The notes under the pieces are model-generated. The model was not told the DNA's origin and did not search any database. It was given only the letters and a program-made list of their open reading frames with translations. The translations under genes were made by a program, and so were the position numbers. Positions 27,659 through 36,298 of a stretch of DNA of 64,000 nucleotides are shown one piece after another. This DNA comes from Oceanobacillus jeddahensis (GTDB taxonomy: Bacteria; Bacillota; Bacilli; Bacillales; Amphibacillaceae): contig NZ_CCDM010000003.1 in the NCBI RefSeq assembly GCF_000750635.1, positions 1 to 64,000 on the forward strand, read 5' to 3'. Numbering within the stretch: the stretch's first letter is position 1; every line of letters begins with the position of its first letter.

Positions 27659-28264
27659 TTAATGGTTTGAATCAACAGATGCGATACCATATAGAAATGT
27701 ATCGATAGCTTTTGCATATAGATCTAATGTTTGTTTCATATCTAAATCCCTGCACGTATTATTTAATCCATATAATAACGTATCAAAAATCTTTGCTAAT
27801 AATAACGCGTTATCTGATTTGAATTCGCCAGATGCGATGCCTTCTGATAATAAATTTTGACTATAAGATATTCTGGTATTGATTGTTTTGTAAAGCTGAT
27901 TTTGCACCAAAGTATTGGACTTTTCATGGCTGAAAAATTCATCGGCTACATCTGTCAGGGGATGATTATAATCGTTGATCACAAAATGTTTTGCAATCCC
28001 ATGCAGTTGTTCAGTTGCAGAAGAATACTGCTTTTTTTGTTCCTCCCACTGTTCCATCCATTCCTTTTCCCATTCATCAAGTACATATATAAAGAGTCCT
28101 TCTTTATTTTCAAAATGATAATAAATATTTCCTTTACTTACTCCTGTTGCTTCGGAAATATTTTCAATAGACGTGGAAGCATAACCTTTCTGAATAAATA
28201 GGTGTTTTGCAGCTTCAGCAATCTTTTTCTTTGTCATCATACTTTTTGTTTGTTTCTTGTTCAA
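27659..28264 (-). CDS. TetR/AcrR-family transcriptional repressor
   Basis: A 201-residue repressor. The N-terminal HTH is clear (KKIAEAAKHLFIQKGYASTS, then GVSKGNIYYHFENKEGL). The C-terminal ligand domain is helical and of QacR-like length. I chose TTG at 28264, which has CAGGAG eight bases upstream. A GTG nine bases earlier abuts the ribosome site and cannot use it. Its likely operators are the GAACG-type palindromes at 28467 and 29074. Confidence 0.88.
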   Translation of the reverse strand: MNKKQTKSMMTKKKIAEAAKHLFIQKGYASTSIENISEATGVSKGNIYYHFENKEGLFIYVLDEWEKEWMEQWEEQKKQYSSATEQLHGIAKHFVINDYNHPLTDVADEFFSHEKSNTLVQNQLYKTINTRISYSQNLLSEGIASGEFKSDNALLLAKIFDTLLYGLNNTCRDLDMKQTLDLYAKAIDTFLYGIASVDSNH

Positions 28265-28466
28265 AGAGTTCACTCCTGTTTATTTTGGTTTGAGCGCAAT
28301 TTAGACTTATATTAAATTAATAGCTTATCGTTTTGAACGCTTCCTTCTTTTTGAATAATTACTGACCAATTGTTCTAAATCTATCATAATATGGGTACTG
28401 AAACAAGTGATTTTTGAATAGAAAGGTCAGCTATTGACTGCCATAAAACTCTATGATAATATTTTA

Positions 28467-28478
28467 GAACGATCGTTC
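28467..28478. promoter_or_regulatory. TetR-type operator, site 1
   Basis: GAACGATCGTTC is a perfect palindrome inside TTTTAGAACGATCGTTCAG, 23 bases before the next gene. The same flanks recur at 29074. Confidence 0.6.
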
Positions 28479-28501
28479 AGTTAAATGGTGAGGAGGCGGT
28501 T

Positions 28502-28714
28502 ATGTATATCATTTATAAAACAAAGCTGCAGGACTTAGGATTTGAATACAAAATGCATACGACATTTGGAGATTTCTTTTTTCTGTTCCAACACACAGAT
28601 GGAATGTATGAAATCGTATTTCATGACAGCAAAGATAAAAGGGGATCTATCCTGCTTGATTCCAATGAAGCTGAAATTTTATCCCGGCTATTGGATCCGG
28701 AACAAAGGCTATAA
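28502..28714 (+). CDS. Small protein of unknown function (70 residues)
   Basis: ATG follows TGAGGAGGCGG, a strong ribosome site. The protein is soluble, with aromatic-rich N-terminal half and a charged tail; no family recognised. It lies divergent from the TetR gene behind operator site 1, so it is probably TetR-controlled. Confidence 0.6.
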   Translation: MYIIYKTKLQDLGFEYKMHTTFGDFFFLFQHTDGMYEIVFHDSKDKRGSILLDSNEAEILSRLLDPEQRL

Positions 28715-29171
28715 CATCGTTGCAAATGAAAGTTACTACTGATGAAAGTTTTGAAAGTATATAAGAGAAAAAGGGATAAAAAATAACCAGATACAGTGCT
28801 GATTTAGTATGATTAAGCAAGGAACTTATAAAATCTCCGGAAATGATATTGATAAAAACCGCGGCATAGTAAAAGCTATTAGTGTATGAAGAAGCTTTTA
28901 GTTTGTAAAAAATCAGCAATAAAAGCTTGCAACTTAGGAAGAAACAAAGCATAAACTAGCGTAAGAAATACAATACAATAAATCAATGTAGCAGCAGGTT
29001 GATTCCCTTTATAATAACAGTAATAATCTTTCTTGTTTGGTAAAAATGAGATCTATTTTTTTGTCTTGTTTTAGAACGGTCATTCAGTTTTGTTTGGTAA
29101 TACAGTAGGGAATGAAAGAATATTTAGTTATGGATGTACCATGATAGTAAAAAGTTAAGGAGGTGAAGAAA
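28715..29171. other. 457-bp gap without a convincing gene
   Basis: AT-rich sequence with no well-started frame. The only regulatory signal I see is the second TetR-like operator near its right end. A 101-codon minus-strand frame here has biased composition and no ribosome site. Confidence 0.5.
29074..29085. promoter_or_regulatory. TetR-type operator, site 2
   Basis: GAACGGTCATTC within TTTTAGAACGGTCATTCAG matches site 1 at all but two positions, including the flanks outside the palindrome. TAATACAGT just downstream may be the -10 of a promoter that it would block. Confidence 0.5.
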
Positions 29172-29282
29172 ATGACCGATTCAGATACGGAACCCTATTT
29201 TCATAATTATTTTGGGTTAAGGATATACGTGTTTATCTTTGAACTATTAGAAAGCCGAAAACATAAGTGTACATTTCTCTAG
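29172..29282 (+). CDS. Possible truncated small ORF (36 residues)
   Basis: ATG follows AGGAGGTGAAGAAA. The frame begins acidic (MTDSDTEPYF), then runs into the large inverted repeat at 29211-29336 and stops there. It may be a real small protein, or the start of a gene whose remainder was replaced by the inserted palindromic element. Confidence 0.35.
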   Translation: MTDSDTEPYFHNYFGLRIYVFIFELLESRKHKCTFL

Positions 29283-29336
29283 GTTTTCGAATAGCGGCTG
29301 GCAAAGGCAAAGACGTATATCCTTAACCCTCCCAAA
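29211..29336. repeat. 126-bp palindromic element with 17-bp perfect inverted ends
   Basis: GGGTTAAGGATATACGT (29214-29230) is mirrored exactly at 29313-29329, with TTTT/AAAA outside and a second pair GAAAAC/GTTTTC inside. It is non-coding apart from the short frame that enters it. It resembles a MITE or a very strong terminator. Confidence 0.55.
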
Positions 29337-29423
29337 AAAAGAATCTTATTTTCAAGGTATACAGTATTCTTCAGTGAATGAAATATTGCTATAGCTTGTG
29401 AATAGGTGACACAAGGAGGCAAA

Positions 29424-30167
29424 ATGACATTAAAATTAAATCATCATGTACTGGTATGTTTAGAAGAAAAGAATTACAGCCGCAAAGTTCTGTTAAGAGG
29501 AGCGTTATTGGCAAAAAAATATGGATATACGTTTGAAGTTTTATTCTTCTGCTCCGTTGAAAGCCGATATACTATGTTTCACTTGCTAAACTTAGCAGAA
29601 AGCAAAAAACTAAGTGAAAGATTAGGAGCAGAAAAGTTTACGATTAAGCGGACAAAAAATGAATGGAAAACAGCTAAAGAATTAGTTTCTGCAGCTAAAA
29701 ATAATCATGTGAAAGAAATTATTATGTCGGGAGCGAAGCCAAATAATAATGTGAACAATCCGTTTTGGAAAAGAGCTTTCTTCTCCGATAAATACAATTA
29801 TATTTTAAAAAATATACCGGATATTATTCTGGTTGTGATTAATCACAGCGAATATAATCCCTTTGAAAAAGAAGTCCATAAAAATGGAAGACAAAGTTAT
29901 TTAGTAAAGAAAAATGAAAATAGAACAGCTTATTTTCTTAGTGATAATCCTTTTAGAGAAAAAGATATCTCTGGGCTCTTTTTTCAAGAGAAGAATACGA
30001 ATGAATATAACGGTATTTTTGCTTTTATCCGTAATGGGAAAGTGAGATATGTTTATATACGCCACGGCAAAACAAATAAAAAGATAGAAGCTGAAAGAAT
30101 GAATGAAAATGCAACGCTTTATCACGGAGAACCATCCGTAAAACTCCCGTCTCCAAATAAAGTGTAA
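29424..30167 (+). CDS. Universal stress protein/KdpD-N-like domain protein
   Basis: A 247-residue cytosolic protein. Residues 6-145 form a USP-like alpha/beta domain (HHVLVCLEEKNYSRKVLLRGA start; EIIMSGAKPNN and IPDIILVVI later), as in the adenosine-binding USP domain of KdpD-type proteins. The second half is charged with a beta-rich segment. I chose ATG at 29424 behind AAGGAGGC. The last 17 residues or so are encoded by the dispersed repeat that begins at 30118, so the native C-terminus was probably altered by repeat insertion. Confidence 0.7.
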   Translation: MTLKLNHHVLVCLEEKNYSRKVLLRGALLAKKYGYTFEVLFFCSVESRYTMFHLLNLAESKKLSERLGAEKFTIKRTKNEWKTAKELVSAAKNNHVKEIIMSGAKPNNNVNNPFWKRAFFSDKYNYILKNIPDIILVVINHSEYNPFEKEVHKNGRQSYLVKKNENRTAYFLSDNPFREKDISGLFFQEKNTNEYNGIFAFIRNGKVRYVYIRHGKTNKKIEAERMNENATLYHGEPSVKLPSPNKV

Positions 30168-30386
30168 AAATAAATTTATTTAGGCGGGAGATCAGGTGAA
30201 CTAACTCCCTGAATCACTTAGGCTAACGCAGTGGGGGAAGAACAGCAAACTAAGTTCGCGGCGTCCTGGGGCTGAGGCTGGGTCTGGGACTGCGATTACT
30301 CGTCCCATCGAAAACCATTGCGATTACTCGCCCCATCGTAAAGAGTTGTGCGTCAAAAACTCCCACTGAGTGAAGTTTCGTTTTAT
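30118..30386 (+). repeat. Long-form copy of dispersed repeat, overlapping the end of a gene
   Basis: The most complete copy, 269 bp. It starts TTTATCACGGAGAACC, passes GGAGATCAGGTGAACTAACT, contains two GCGATTACTCG units and the AAAGAGTTGTGCGTC block, and ends GAAGTTTCGTTTTAT. Its first 50 bases are translated as the C-terminus of the upstream gene. Confidence 0.82.
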
Positions 30387-30422
30387 GGGTAAATGGATTT
30401 TTGAAAACAAACCAGAAAATGG

Positions 30423-30485
30423 AAAAATCCGAACTAGTTCATGCAGGTATGTGATATGCTTCCATGAATAATCGTTCGGACTTTT
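30423..30485 (+). terminator. Stem-loop upstream of the sigma factor gene
   Basis: TCCGAAC (30428-30434) pairs with GTTCGGA (30474-30480), with flanking AAAA/TTTT and inner TTCATG/CATGAA. It ends in CTTTTCTAT. It could end upstream transcripts or attenuate the sigma gene. Confidence 0.5.
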
Positions 30486-30572
30486 CTATAAGGAAGAACT
30501 TTGTTCATTAAAAAGGGCAGGATTGAGAATAAAACAGAAACCGAATGTAACTATTTGGAAGGAGGGAGAGGT

Positions 30573-31685
30573 ATGGTCATGCAAAAAACGTTGCATAAAA
30601 AAGAATCAGATCTAACATTAGAGCAAGCAAAAGAAAAACTAGTTGAAACAGGTAAGAAACATGGTGTGCTTGCTTATAAAGAGATAGCTAATTTATTGTC
30701 TAAATTTGATTTAGAAGCGGAGCAAATAGACATATTATATGAATACCTGGAAGGGCAAGGTATTCATATAATAGGGGAGCTTGAGAATGATTCTGAAATG
30801 GGGAAAATAACAAAGGAAGAAATAAACCTAAATGATCAAAGTGTGCCTTTAGGAGTTAAAATAAATGATTCTGTTCGTATGTATTTAAGAGAAATTGGCA
30901 ACGTAGATTTACTGACTCGAGAAGAAGAAATGACATTGGCTGCTCGTATGGAAGAGGGAGACGTGGAAGCGAAAAGAAAATTAATGGAAGCAAATCTTCG
31001 CCTTGTAGTCAGCATCGCAAAACGCTATGTAGGCAGAGGGATGCACTTGTTAGATTTAATCCAGGAAGGAAATATAGGGTTATTTAAAGCAGTTGAAAAA
31101 TTTGACTATCGAAAAGGATTTAAATTCAGCACCTATGCTACCTGGTGGATCAGACAGGCGATTACTCGATCAATTGCTGATCAGGCACGTACAATCCGTA
31201 TCCCAGTGCACATGGTGGAAACAATCAATAAATTAATTCGTGTTCAACGTTCCCTGCTCCTTGATTTAGGTCGCGAGCCAGTACCAGCAGAAATTGGTGA
31301 AGATTTGGGATTAAGTCCAGATAAAGTTCGAGACATTCTAAAACTTATTCAAGAACCAGTCTCCTTAGAAACGCCTATAGGTGATGAAGATACTTCCTAT
31401 TTAGGTGATTTTATTGAGGATGAAGAAGCAATATCACCTTCTGATTATGCGGCGCATAATTTGTTAAAAGAGCATTTAGAGGAAGTACTTGATACGCTCC
31501 CTCTCCGAGAAGAAAATATTCTTCGTCTCCGATTTGGATTGGATGATGGAAAAACAAGAACACTGGAGGAGCTTGGGAAAGTATTCGGTGTAACTAGAGA
31601 GCGTGTCCGCCAAATTGAAACCAAAGCATTACGGAAATTAAGACATCCGAGACGCAGTAAACGATTAAAAGATTTTCTTGATTAG
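30573..31685 (+). CDS. rpoD: SigA/RpoD-like primary-type sigma-70 factor, stand-alone copy
   Basis: A 370-residue sigma-70 with region 1.1 (about 1-75), region 2 ([17 protein letters not shown] and [20 protein letters not shown]), region 3 ([14 protein letters not shown]) and region 4.2 ([21 protein letters not shown]). It is colinear with Bacillus SigA but has many substitutions in regions 1.1 and 3. The genuine sigA of Bacilli follows dnaG; there is no dnaG here, so this is probably a second, SigA-like factor. ATG at 30573 has GGAGG upstream; an upstream in-frame extension is not SigA-like. A terminator follows. Confidence 0.85.
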   Translation: MVMQKTLHKKESDLTLEQAKEKLVETGKKHGVLAYKEIANLLSKFDLEAEQIDILYEYLEGQGIHIIGELENDSEMGKITKEEINLNDQSVPLGVKINDSVRMYLREIGNVDLLTREEEMTLAARMEEGDVEAKRKLMEANLRLVVSIAKRYVGRGMHLLDLIQEGNIGLFKAVEKFDYRKGFKFSTYATWWIRQAITRSIADQARTIRIPVHMVETINKLIRVQRSLLLDLGREPVPAEIGEDLGLSPDKVRDILKLIQEPVSLETPIGDEDTSYLGDFIEDEEAISPSDYAAHNLLKEHLEEVLDTLPLREENILRLRFGLDDGKTRTLEELGKVFGVTRERVRQIETKALRKLRHPRRSKRLKDFLD

Positions 31686-31753
31686 TGTGCGATACAGTTG
31701 TAAGAGACGTTTGATTTTAAACGAAAAATAATTAAATTATTATCTATTTATCT

Positions 31754-31788
31754 AAGTCCGATAACTGCTTGTTATTCGGACTTTTCTA
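31754..31788 (+). terminator. Terminator of the sigma factor gene
   Basis: AAGTCCGATAAC and GTTATTCGGACTT pair with one bulge, followed by TTTCT. Confidence 0.75.
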
Positions 31789-32023
31789 TGGCAAAAATAA
31801 ATCCTGAATCATATCGTCTGTTAGTTGCTAATTAAGGCGATTATTCGCTATGATAATAAAAGGTATCTTTTTGTTTTATTTCTGTTATTGGAAATAAAGC
31901 ATGCCTCATAAAGAGTATTCAAAGTCAAAAATAGATAGATTTTTGTATGTTAATCAAGAGCAAGAGAGTAAACATAAATCACAAATAGCATGTTTAAATC
32001 CACAATACAATCGAGGAATCCAT

Positions 32024-33478
32024 ATGCACTTTAAATTAAATCGTTCCATAAAAACACCGTTATACAAACAAATAGCAGCTTATATTGAAAATGGAATTTC
32101 TACTGGTGAATTTTCTCCTGACAATCCACTTCCTTCAGAACGCCATTTAGCAAAAGAACTGCAAGTTAACCGCAGCACGGTAGTTGCAGCTTATGATGAA
32201 CTGCAATCAATAGGGCTTGTTGAAAGAAGAAAAGGTAGCGGGACGCATATAAGTACGGATATTTGGGGAATATCCGATAAAAGAATACCTAATTGGGGGA
32301 GGTATGTTGAAGACGGTTCATTTCTCCCTAACCTGCCATTAGTTCAAAAAATACGGACTGAAACACAAAATGATGAGATGGTTAATATGGCGAGCGGGGA
32401 GCTAGCTGCTGACCTGTTTCCATCAGAACAATTTCATTCTATTTTTAAAGAGAAGCCTTTTACAGAACAGCTTGGGTATGATCATCCTCAAGGAAATATC
32501 CATTTACGAGAAACGATCTCCAATCATCTTTATGCATATAAAGGTATTACGGTTGATGCAGAATCTATCCTAATTACTTCTGGTGCACAACAAGCACTTC
32601 ATCTTATTGTACAATGTTTATTGAAGCCAGGAGATGCAGTAGCGATAGAAGACCCATCATATGCTTACTCCTTGCCTTTATTTAAATCAGCAGGTTTACG
32701 TGTCTTTTTACTAAAGAGTGATGAAAAGGGGATCAAACCTGTAGATATAATTGAATTGCATAAAAAACATCGTATTCGAATGGTATTTATCAACCCTGAT
32801 TTCCAAAATCCGACTGGTATGCAGATGCCTTTAAGCAGACGAAAAAGAATATTAGAGATTTCATCGGAATATGGTATTCCTATTATAGAAGATGATCCGT
32901 ATAGTATTACGGCGTTTAATGGAAATATTGCTTTTTCCCTAAAGCGGATGGATATGAATGGAAATGTATTATATATCAGTTCATTATCTAAAATTGTTGC
33001 TTCCGGGTTACGAATTGGCTGGATTGTTGGGCCGAAAAAAGTGATTCAACGATTAGCTGATGCAAAACAACAGATTGATTTTGGACATAGTATTTTCCCG
33101 CAGTGGGTTGCAAATGAGTTTATTGGATCTTCACAATTTGATGAACATATTCTGAAGATAAGACAGCAGTTGGAAGTTCGCAGGAAACAACTGTCAAAAG
33201 CACTTATATACTTTTTAGGAGATAAGATAGATTTTCTGGAACCAAACGGCGGAATTCATCTATGGTGCCGGCTCAACGAACCTGTGGATGAATTTCAATT
33301 ACTGGACGAATCTCTAAATAGAGGATTTGCTTTTGTTCCCGGCTCCATTTTTGGTGAGAGTAAAGGGTTCGTTCGTTTTACTTATGGTAGAAGTACACCT
33401 GCAGATATTTGGGAAGGGATATCCAGGTTTTCAAAAGCTCTTCAATATTTAAATGAAAAGAACAATGCAGCAAAATAA
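32024..33478 (+). CDS. MocR/PdxR-family regulator (GntR HTH fused to aminotransferase domain)
   Basis: A 484-residue regulator. Residues 1-75 are a GntR winged helix (TPLYKQIAAYIENGISTGEF, then LPSERHLAKELQVNRSTVVAAYDEL). From about 130 on is a fold-type I aminotransferase-like domain with PLP Lys in SSLSKIVASGLRIGW (about 327). MocR proteins sense PLP or amino-acid adducts and control vitamin B6, GABA or taurine genes. No obvious target is adjacent. ATG at 32024 with GAGGA fits the usual MocR N-terminus better than the upstream ATG at 31901. Confidence 0.88.
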   Translation: MHFKLNRSIKTPLYKQIAAYIENGISTGEFSPDNPLPSERHLAKELQVNRSTVVAAYDELQSIGLVERRKGSGTHISTDIWGISDKRIPNWGRYVEDGSFLPNLPLVQKIRTETQNDEMVNMASGELAADLFPSEQFHSIFKEKPFTEQLGYDHPQGNIHLRETISNHLYAYKGITVDAESILITSGAQQALHLIVQCLLKPGDAVAIEDPSYAYSLPLFKSAGLRVFLLKSDEKGIKPVDIIELHKKHRIRMVFINPDFQNPTGMQMPLSRRKRILEISSEYGIPIIEDDPYSITAFNGNIAFSLKRMDMNGNVLYISSLSKIVASGLRIGWIVGPKKVIQRLADAKQQIDFGHSIFPQWVANEFIGSSQFDEHILKIRQQLEVRRKQLSKALIYFLGDKIDFLEPNGGIHLWCRLNEPVDEFQLLDESLNRGFAFVPGSIFGESKGFVRFTYGRSTPADIWEGISRFSKALQYLNEKNNAAK

Positions 33479-33480
33479 TT

Positions 33481-33513
33481 CATCCACTCATCCATAAAGT
33501 GGATGGGTTATTT
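33481..33513 (+). terminator. Terminator of the MocR-type gene
   Basis: CATCCAC (33481-33487) and GTGGATG (33499-33505) form a stem followed by GGTTATTTT, three bases past the stop codon. Confidence 0.65.
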
Positions 33514-33625
33514 TAATAAGAATTGGATGGTATCAATTTTTAAATATACGATACAATGAAATTAGGCTATGCAGCCTTATTAGAAAGTTAGAAAATGTAG
33601 CCGATTAGGGAGATGGAATTCGAAA

Positions 33626-34075
33626 ATGACATGGACATTTATATTAATTACGATAGCAGGAATTATATTGAAATTTTTAACCAGCCCTCCAAGTGCTTTG
33701 GTTGGCTGGGTTTTAAATAAATTTGAGTTACACCCAAAAATCGATAAAACAAACAGTATCATAACATTTGATGGAGCTTATCTAGAAGGTGATGAAAAAA
33801 ATAGATTTATAAATTCTTTTAATGAAGCTCAATTTTTATACAAGAATCATATCTTTCCAGGCAAGGAAGCATTATTTCTCCATCCCGAAACAAATATTAC
33901 GCCATATATTATTCACTATAAAAAGAAAAATAAAGAAATAACATTCCATGTTTTCAATTATGAAAATCATGTTGATGTCGTAAAACAATGGAAGAAAAAG
34001 ATTATTTCCTACACACTTGATTCAGATTACCTGCAACAAGTTGCTTTTACAGATAATAATATGCGTAATGTATGA
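33626..34075 (+). CDS. YfmQ-like protein
   Basis: A 149-residue protein with one N-terminal membrane segment (about 4-28, including TSPPSALVGWVLNKF) and a soluble, probably cytosolic remainder. Start, length and the SPP motif after the helix resemble YfmQ of Bacillus subtilis, which is uncharacterised; this match is from memory. Ribosome site GGGAGA. It is followed by a small membrane protein gene 63 bases on. Confidence 0.6.
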   Translation: MTWTFILITIAGIILKFLTSPPSALVGWVLNKFELHPKIDKTNSIITFDGAYLEGDEKNRFINSFNEAQFLYKNHIFPGKEALFLHPETNITPYIIHYKKKNKEITFHVFNYENHVDVVKQWKKKIISYTLDSDYLQQVAFTDNNMRNV

Positions 34076-34138
34076 TGCTGTTCAAAGTAGTGGTGTTGAT
34101 TACTTCATTAGAATTTTGGATAGAAGGGGGAGGGCGTA

Positions 34139-34324
34139 ATGAATACCCTTATTATACTGGTTATTGTTGTATGTATTCTTGCATTGATTGGAACGCTTCT
34201 TGTCACAAAAATGCTTGATGAAAACTACGACCGGAAGAAAAGTTTTTCAAGTCTTTCTTATATTTATTTTCTTGGTCTGCCTGTGGTTATTCTGGTGTCT
34301 GTTCTTATATGGGTTTTTATCTAG
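34139..34324 (+). CDS. Small two-helix membrane protein
   Basis: A 61-residue protein with two hydrophobic segments (about 3-24 and 43-60) joined by a charged loop. The ribosome site GGGGGAGGG is strong. No family recognised. It is the last host gene before the prophage. Confidence 0.6.
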   Translation: MNTLIILVIVVCILALIGTLLVTKMLDENYDRKKSFSSLSYIYFLGLPVVILVSVLIWVFI

Positions 34325-34420
34325 GGGCTGGCGTTCGTTTAATAAACTAATGATAGAAGAAGGATAATCACATTGAAATATTCTTGATAGGATTAAAAAC
34401 TGGCTGAACGTTATAATAGT

Positions 34421-34449
34421 AAAAAGAGAGGGTAGTCCTCTTTTTTTTA
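34421..34449. terminator. Terminator at the host-prophage border
   Basis: AGAGAGG and CCTCT pair around GTAGT, with A5 before and T8 after. It lies in the last non-coding host stretch. An attachment site is expected between here and the integrase, but no repeat can be tested inside this window. Confidence 0.6.
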
Positions 34450-34549
34450 TTGTACAAATATGAAATTATTGGATAATGAGAGAGTATATTATATACTCTT
34501 TTATTTCGCTGATTAAGCTTGTGGTATAGGGGGGGAGAGGCTAATTAAT

Positions 34550-35719
34550 TTAATTAGCCCCACTTGCAGCCCCAAGACTGGCAGAGAATAATTGAACAGC
34601 TTTGTTCTCTGTTTCTTTCAAAGTGTGTCCATAAACTTCATTAATCATTTTGGTTGAATTTCCTAATCGGTCGGCAATGGCTTTAGGTGGTAATCCTAAA
34701 TTGAGTAATACTGTAGCATGAGTGTGTCTTAAACCATGTAAAGTAATCTGTTTTAGATTTCCTTTTTCGATAAGTCTGTTAAAGGTGGCGTTCGGCGAAT
34801 GACAGGTTATTGGGTTACCTAACCTTGACGTAAAAACTAAATCATCATCTTTAAGATGTTTCCCATACTGGAATTTTATTTCTTTACACCATTTTTTATA
34901 GTTCTTCAAATGTGATAGAACCAAATCATCAACAGGAATGGTTCTATAACTGTTTTTACTTTTAGGTGATCTTATTCCAATGTGGTCCCTTGTACGTTCA
35001 ACTGTAATGGATTTTGAATCAAAATCAATATCGTTCCATTGCAAACCCAGAGCTTCACCTTTTCTTAACCCTGTATATGCTAATGTCAATACAAGACTAT
35101 AATTTGTTTCTGTTGAATGTTCTTTAGAAAATGAAAGAAGTTTATTTAGTTCATTTTCATCAAGATAGTTATCCTTAATACCTTGATGGTCTTTTTCAGG
35201 TACAGATACTTTTTTAAAACGATTACGTAATAATATTTCATCATCCACAGCTGCATTGATGCCTGATTTAAAAATTGTGTGGTACAGATGCACCGAACCA
35301 AACGAATAGCCCTCGATCAATTCATTAATAAATTCACGCTTATAGGTGGATTTGTCTAGCGTAGATAATTTATAGTTACCTAACAAAGGTTTTATGTGCA
35401 TTCTTAATATACGTTCCCTCTGTTTACGTGTTGGTTCTTTCCAATCTTTCTTATTAGTCTCGTACCAAATATCAAACCACTGCGAAATAGTAATTTGGTC
35501 TTTTTCAACCTGTTTCATATTCCTATCTAACAGATCAGCCTTTACCTTTAAAAGAGCTTTCAAAGCTGCGTCCTCTGATTCAAAACTACTCTTTTTCTTC
35601 TCTTTCCGATTACCAAAAATATCTTTGTACTTGTGACGATACATCCATAATTTTTCACCTTTTTTATTGGTGTACCAGTATAAATCTTTGTCTTTTTTTG
35701 ACTTGTTTAATTTAGCCAT
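34550..35719 (-). CDS. int: Tyrosine site-specific integrase
   Basis: A 389-residue phage integrase. It has the N-terminal AP2-like arm-binding region (about 12-60), the SAM-like core-binding domain (about 65-170) and the catalytic domain (about 185-380). Catalytic residues are visible: Arg in YTGLRKGEALGL, HGLRHTHAT (HxxR) and Tyr in EVYGHTLKETE. It defines the left end of the prophage and is transcribed outward. A 21-bp near-palindrome (34539-34559) overlaps its stop codon and may be a terminator or part of an attachment site. Confidence 0.93.
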   Translation of the reverse strand: MAKLNKSKKDKDLYWYTNKKGEKLWMYRHKYKDIFGNRKEKKKSSFESEDAALKALLKVKADLLDRNMKQVEKDQITISQWFDIWYETNKKDWKEPTRKQRERILRMHIKPLLGNYKLSTLDKSTYKREFINELIEGYSFGSVHLYHTIFKSGINAAVDDEILLRNRFKKVSVPEKDHQGIKDNYLDENELNKLLSFSKEHSTETNYSLVLTLAYTGLRKGEALGLQWNDIDFDSKSITVERTRDHIGIRSPKSKNSYRTIPVDDLVLSHLKNYKKWCKEIKFQYGKHLKDDDLVFTSRLGNPITCHSPNATFNRLIEKGNLKQITLHGLRHTHATVLLNLGLPPKAIADRLGNSTKMINEVYGHTLKETENKAVQLFSASLGAASGAN

Positions 35720-35823
35720 AGTTTATTAATCCCTTCATTACGCGGACAGGCGTGCTTGGGGACTTTTCGAACCTAGCTATGTTATCACCTCCTTTAAAGT
35801 AAGAATGTATGTTCTTTTTGAGG

Positions 35824-36297
35824 TTAAATTTTTTTAACACCTAGCCATTCGACTACACCTAAAGGTTCGAAACTTATAACATAATTTTCATATATAGCAG
35901 TAGTTCCGTATTTGTCTTTATATCTCTCTAAAGCATCATCTAAAAAAGATTCAGTAACCCCCAGGTAATCTGCAAATTCGTATCTATTCTTTATGTGTTT
36001 TTGGTGAGCTTGTACTATTTTGGAAAGAGGAATTACTTCTTCATACCCCCAAATCCTGGCACGTAACTCTTGTTTACGATTGGTGATCTTTGATTGATCA
36101 GTTATGTCACCAACAGATGTGTGATAATGTCCTAACTCTTCTGCTAATACACTTGCTTTTTTTGCAGCAGAATCTAATTGATTCTTATTAAGCCATATAA
36201 CGTTATCGCTATATAAACCTTTGATTTTTTTCTTTAATGGTACTTCATAAACATCTATTTTATATGCATTAGCATGATCTAATAACTTTTCGTACAT
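35824..36297 (-). CDS. ImmA/IrrE-family metallo-endopeptidase-like protein
   Basis: A 157-residue protein matching the ImmA/IrrE family, which cleaves phage or ICE repressors to trigger induction. The zinc motif reads EELGH in AEELGHYHTS, so the first His of HExxH is replaced by Glu; a second His follows two residues later. Start is ATG at 36295-36297 (MYEKLLDHA), with AAAGGGGG upstream and the repressor gene just before it. The longer frame would run into the repressor. Confidence 0.85.
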   Translation of the reverse strand: MYEKLLDHANAYKIDVYEVPLKKKIKGLYSDNVIWLNKNQLDSAAKKASVLAEELGHYHTSVGDITDQSKITNRKQELRARIWGYEEVIPLSKIVQAHQKHIKNRYEFADYLGVTESFLDDALERYKDKYGTTAIYENYVISFEPLGVVEWLGVKKI

Positions 36298-36298
36298 A

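Noticed and set aside
28647..28952. 101-codon minus-strand frame
   Set aside because: It overlaps the end of a better supported plus-strand gene, has no ribosome site and has a hydrophobic composition typical of antisense frames.
31901..32023. Upstream start of the MocR-type gene
   Set aside because: The extra 41 residues are unlike any MocR N-terminus and the ATG at 32024 has its own ribosome site just before the GntR domain.
34325..34549. Exact attL of the prophage
   Set aside because: The right end of the prophage is outside the window, so no duplicated core can be compared; the near-palindrome at 34539-34559 may be only a terminator.
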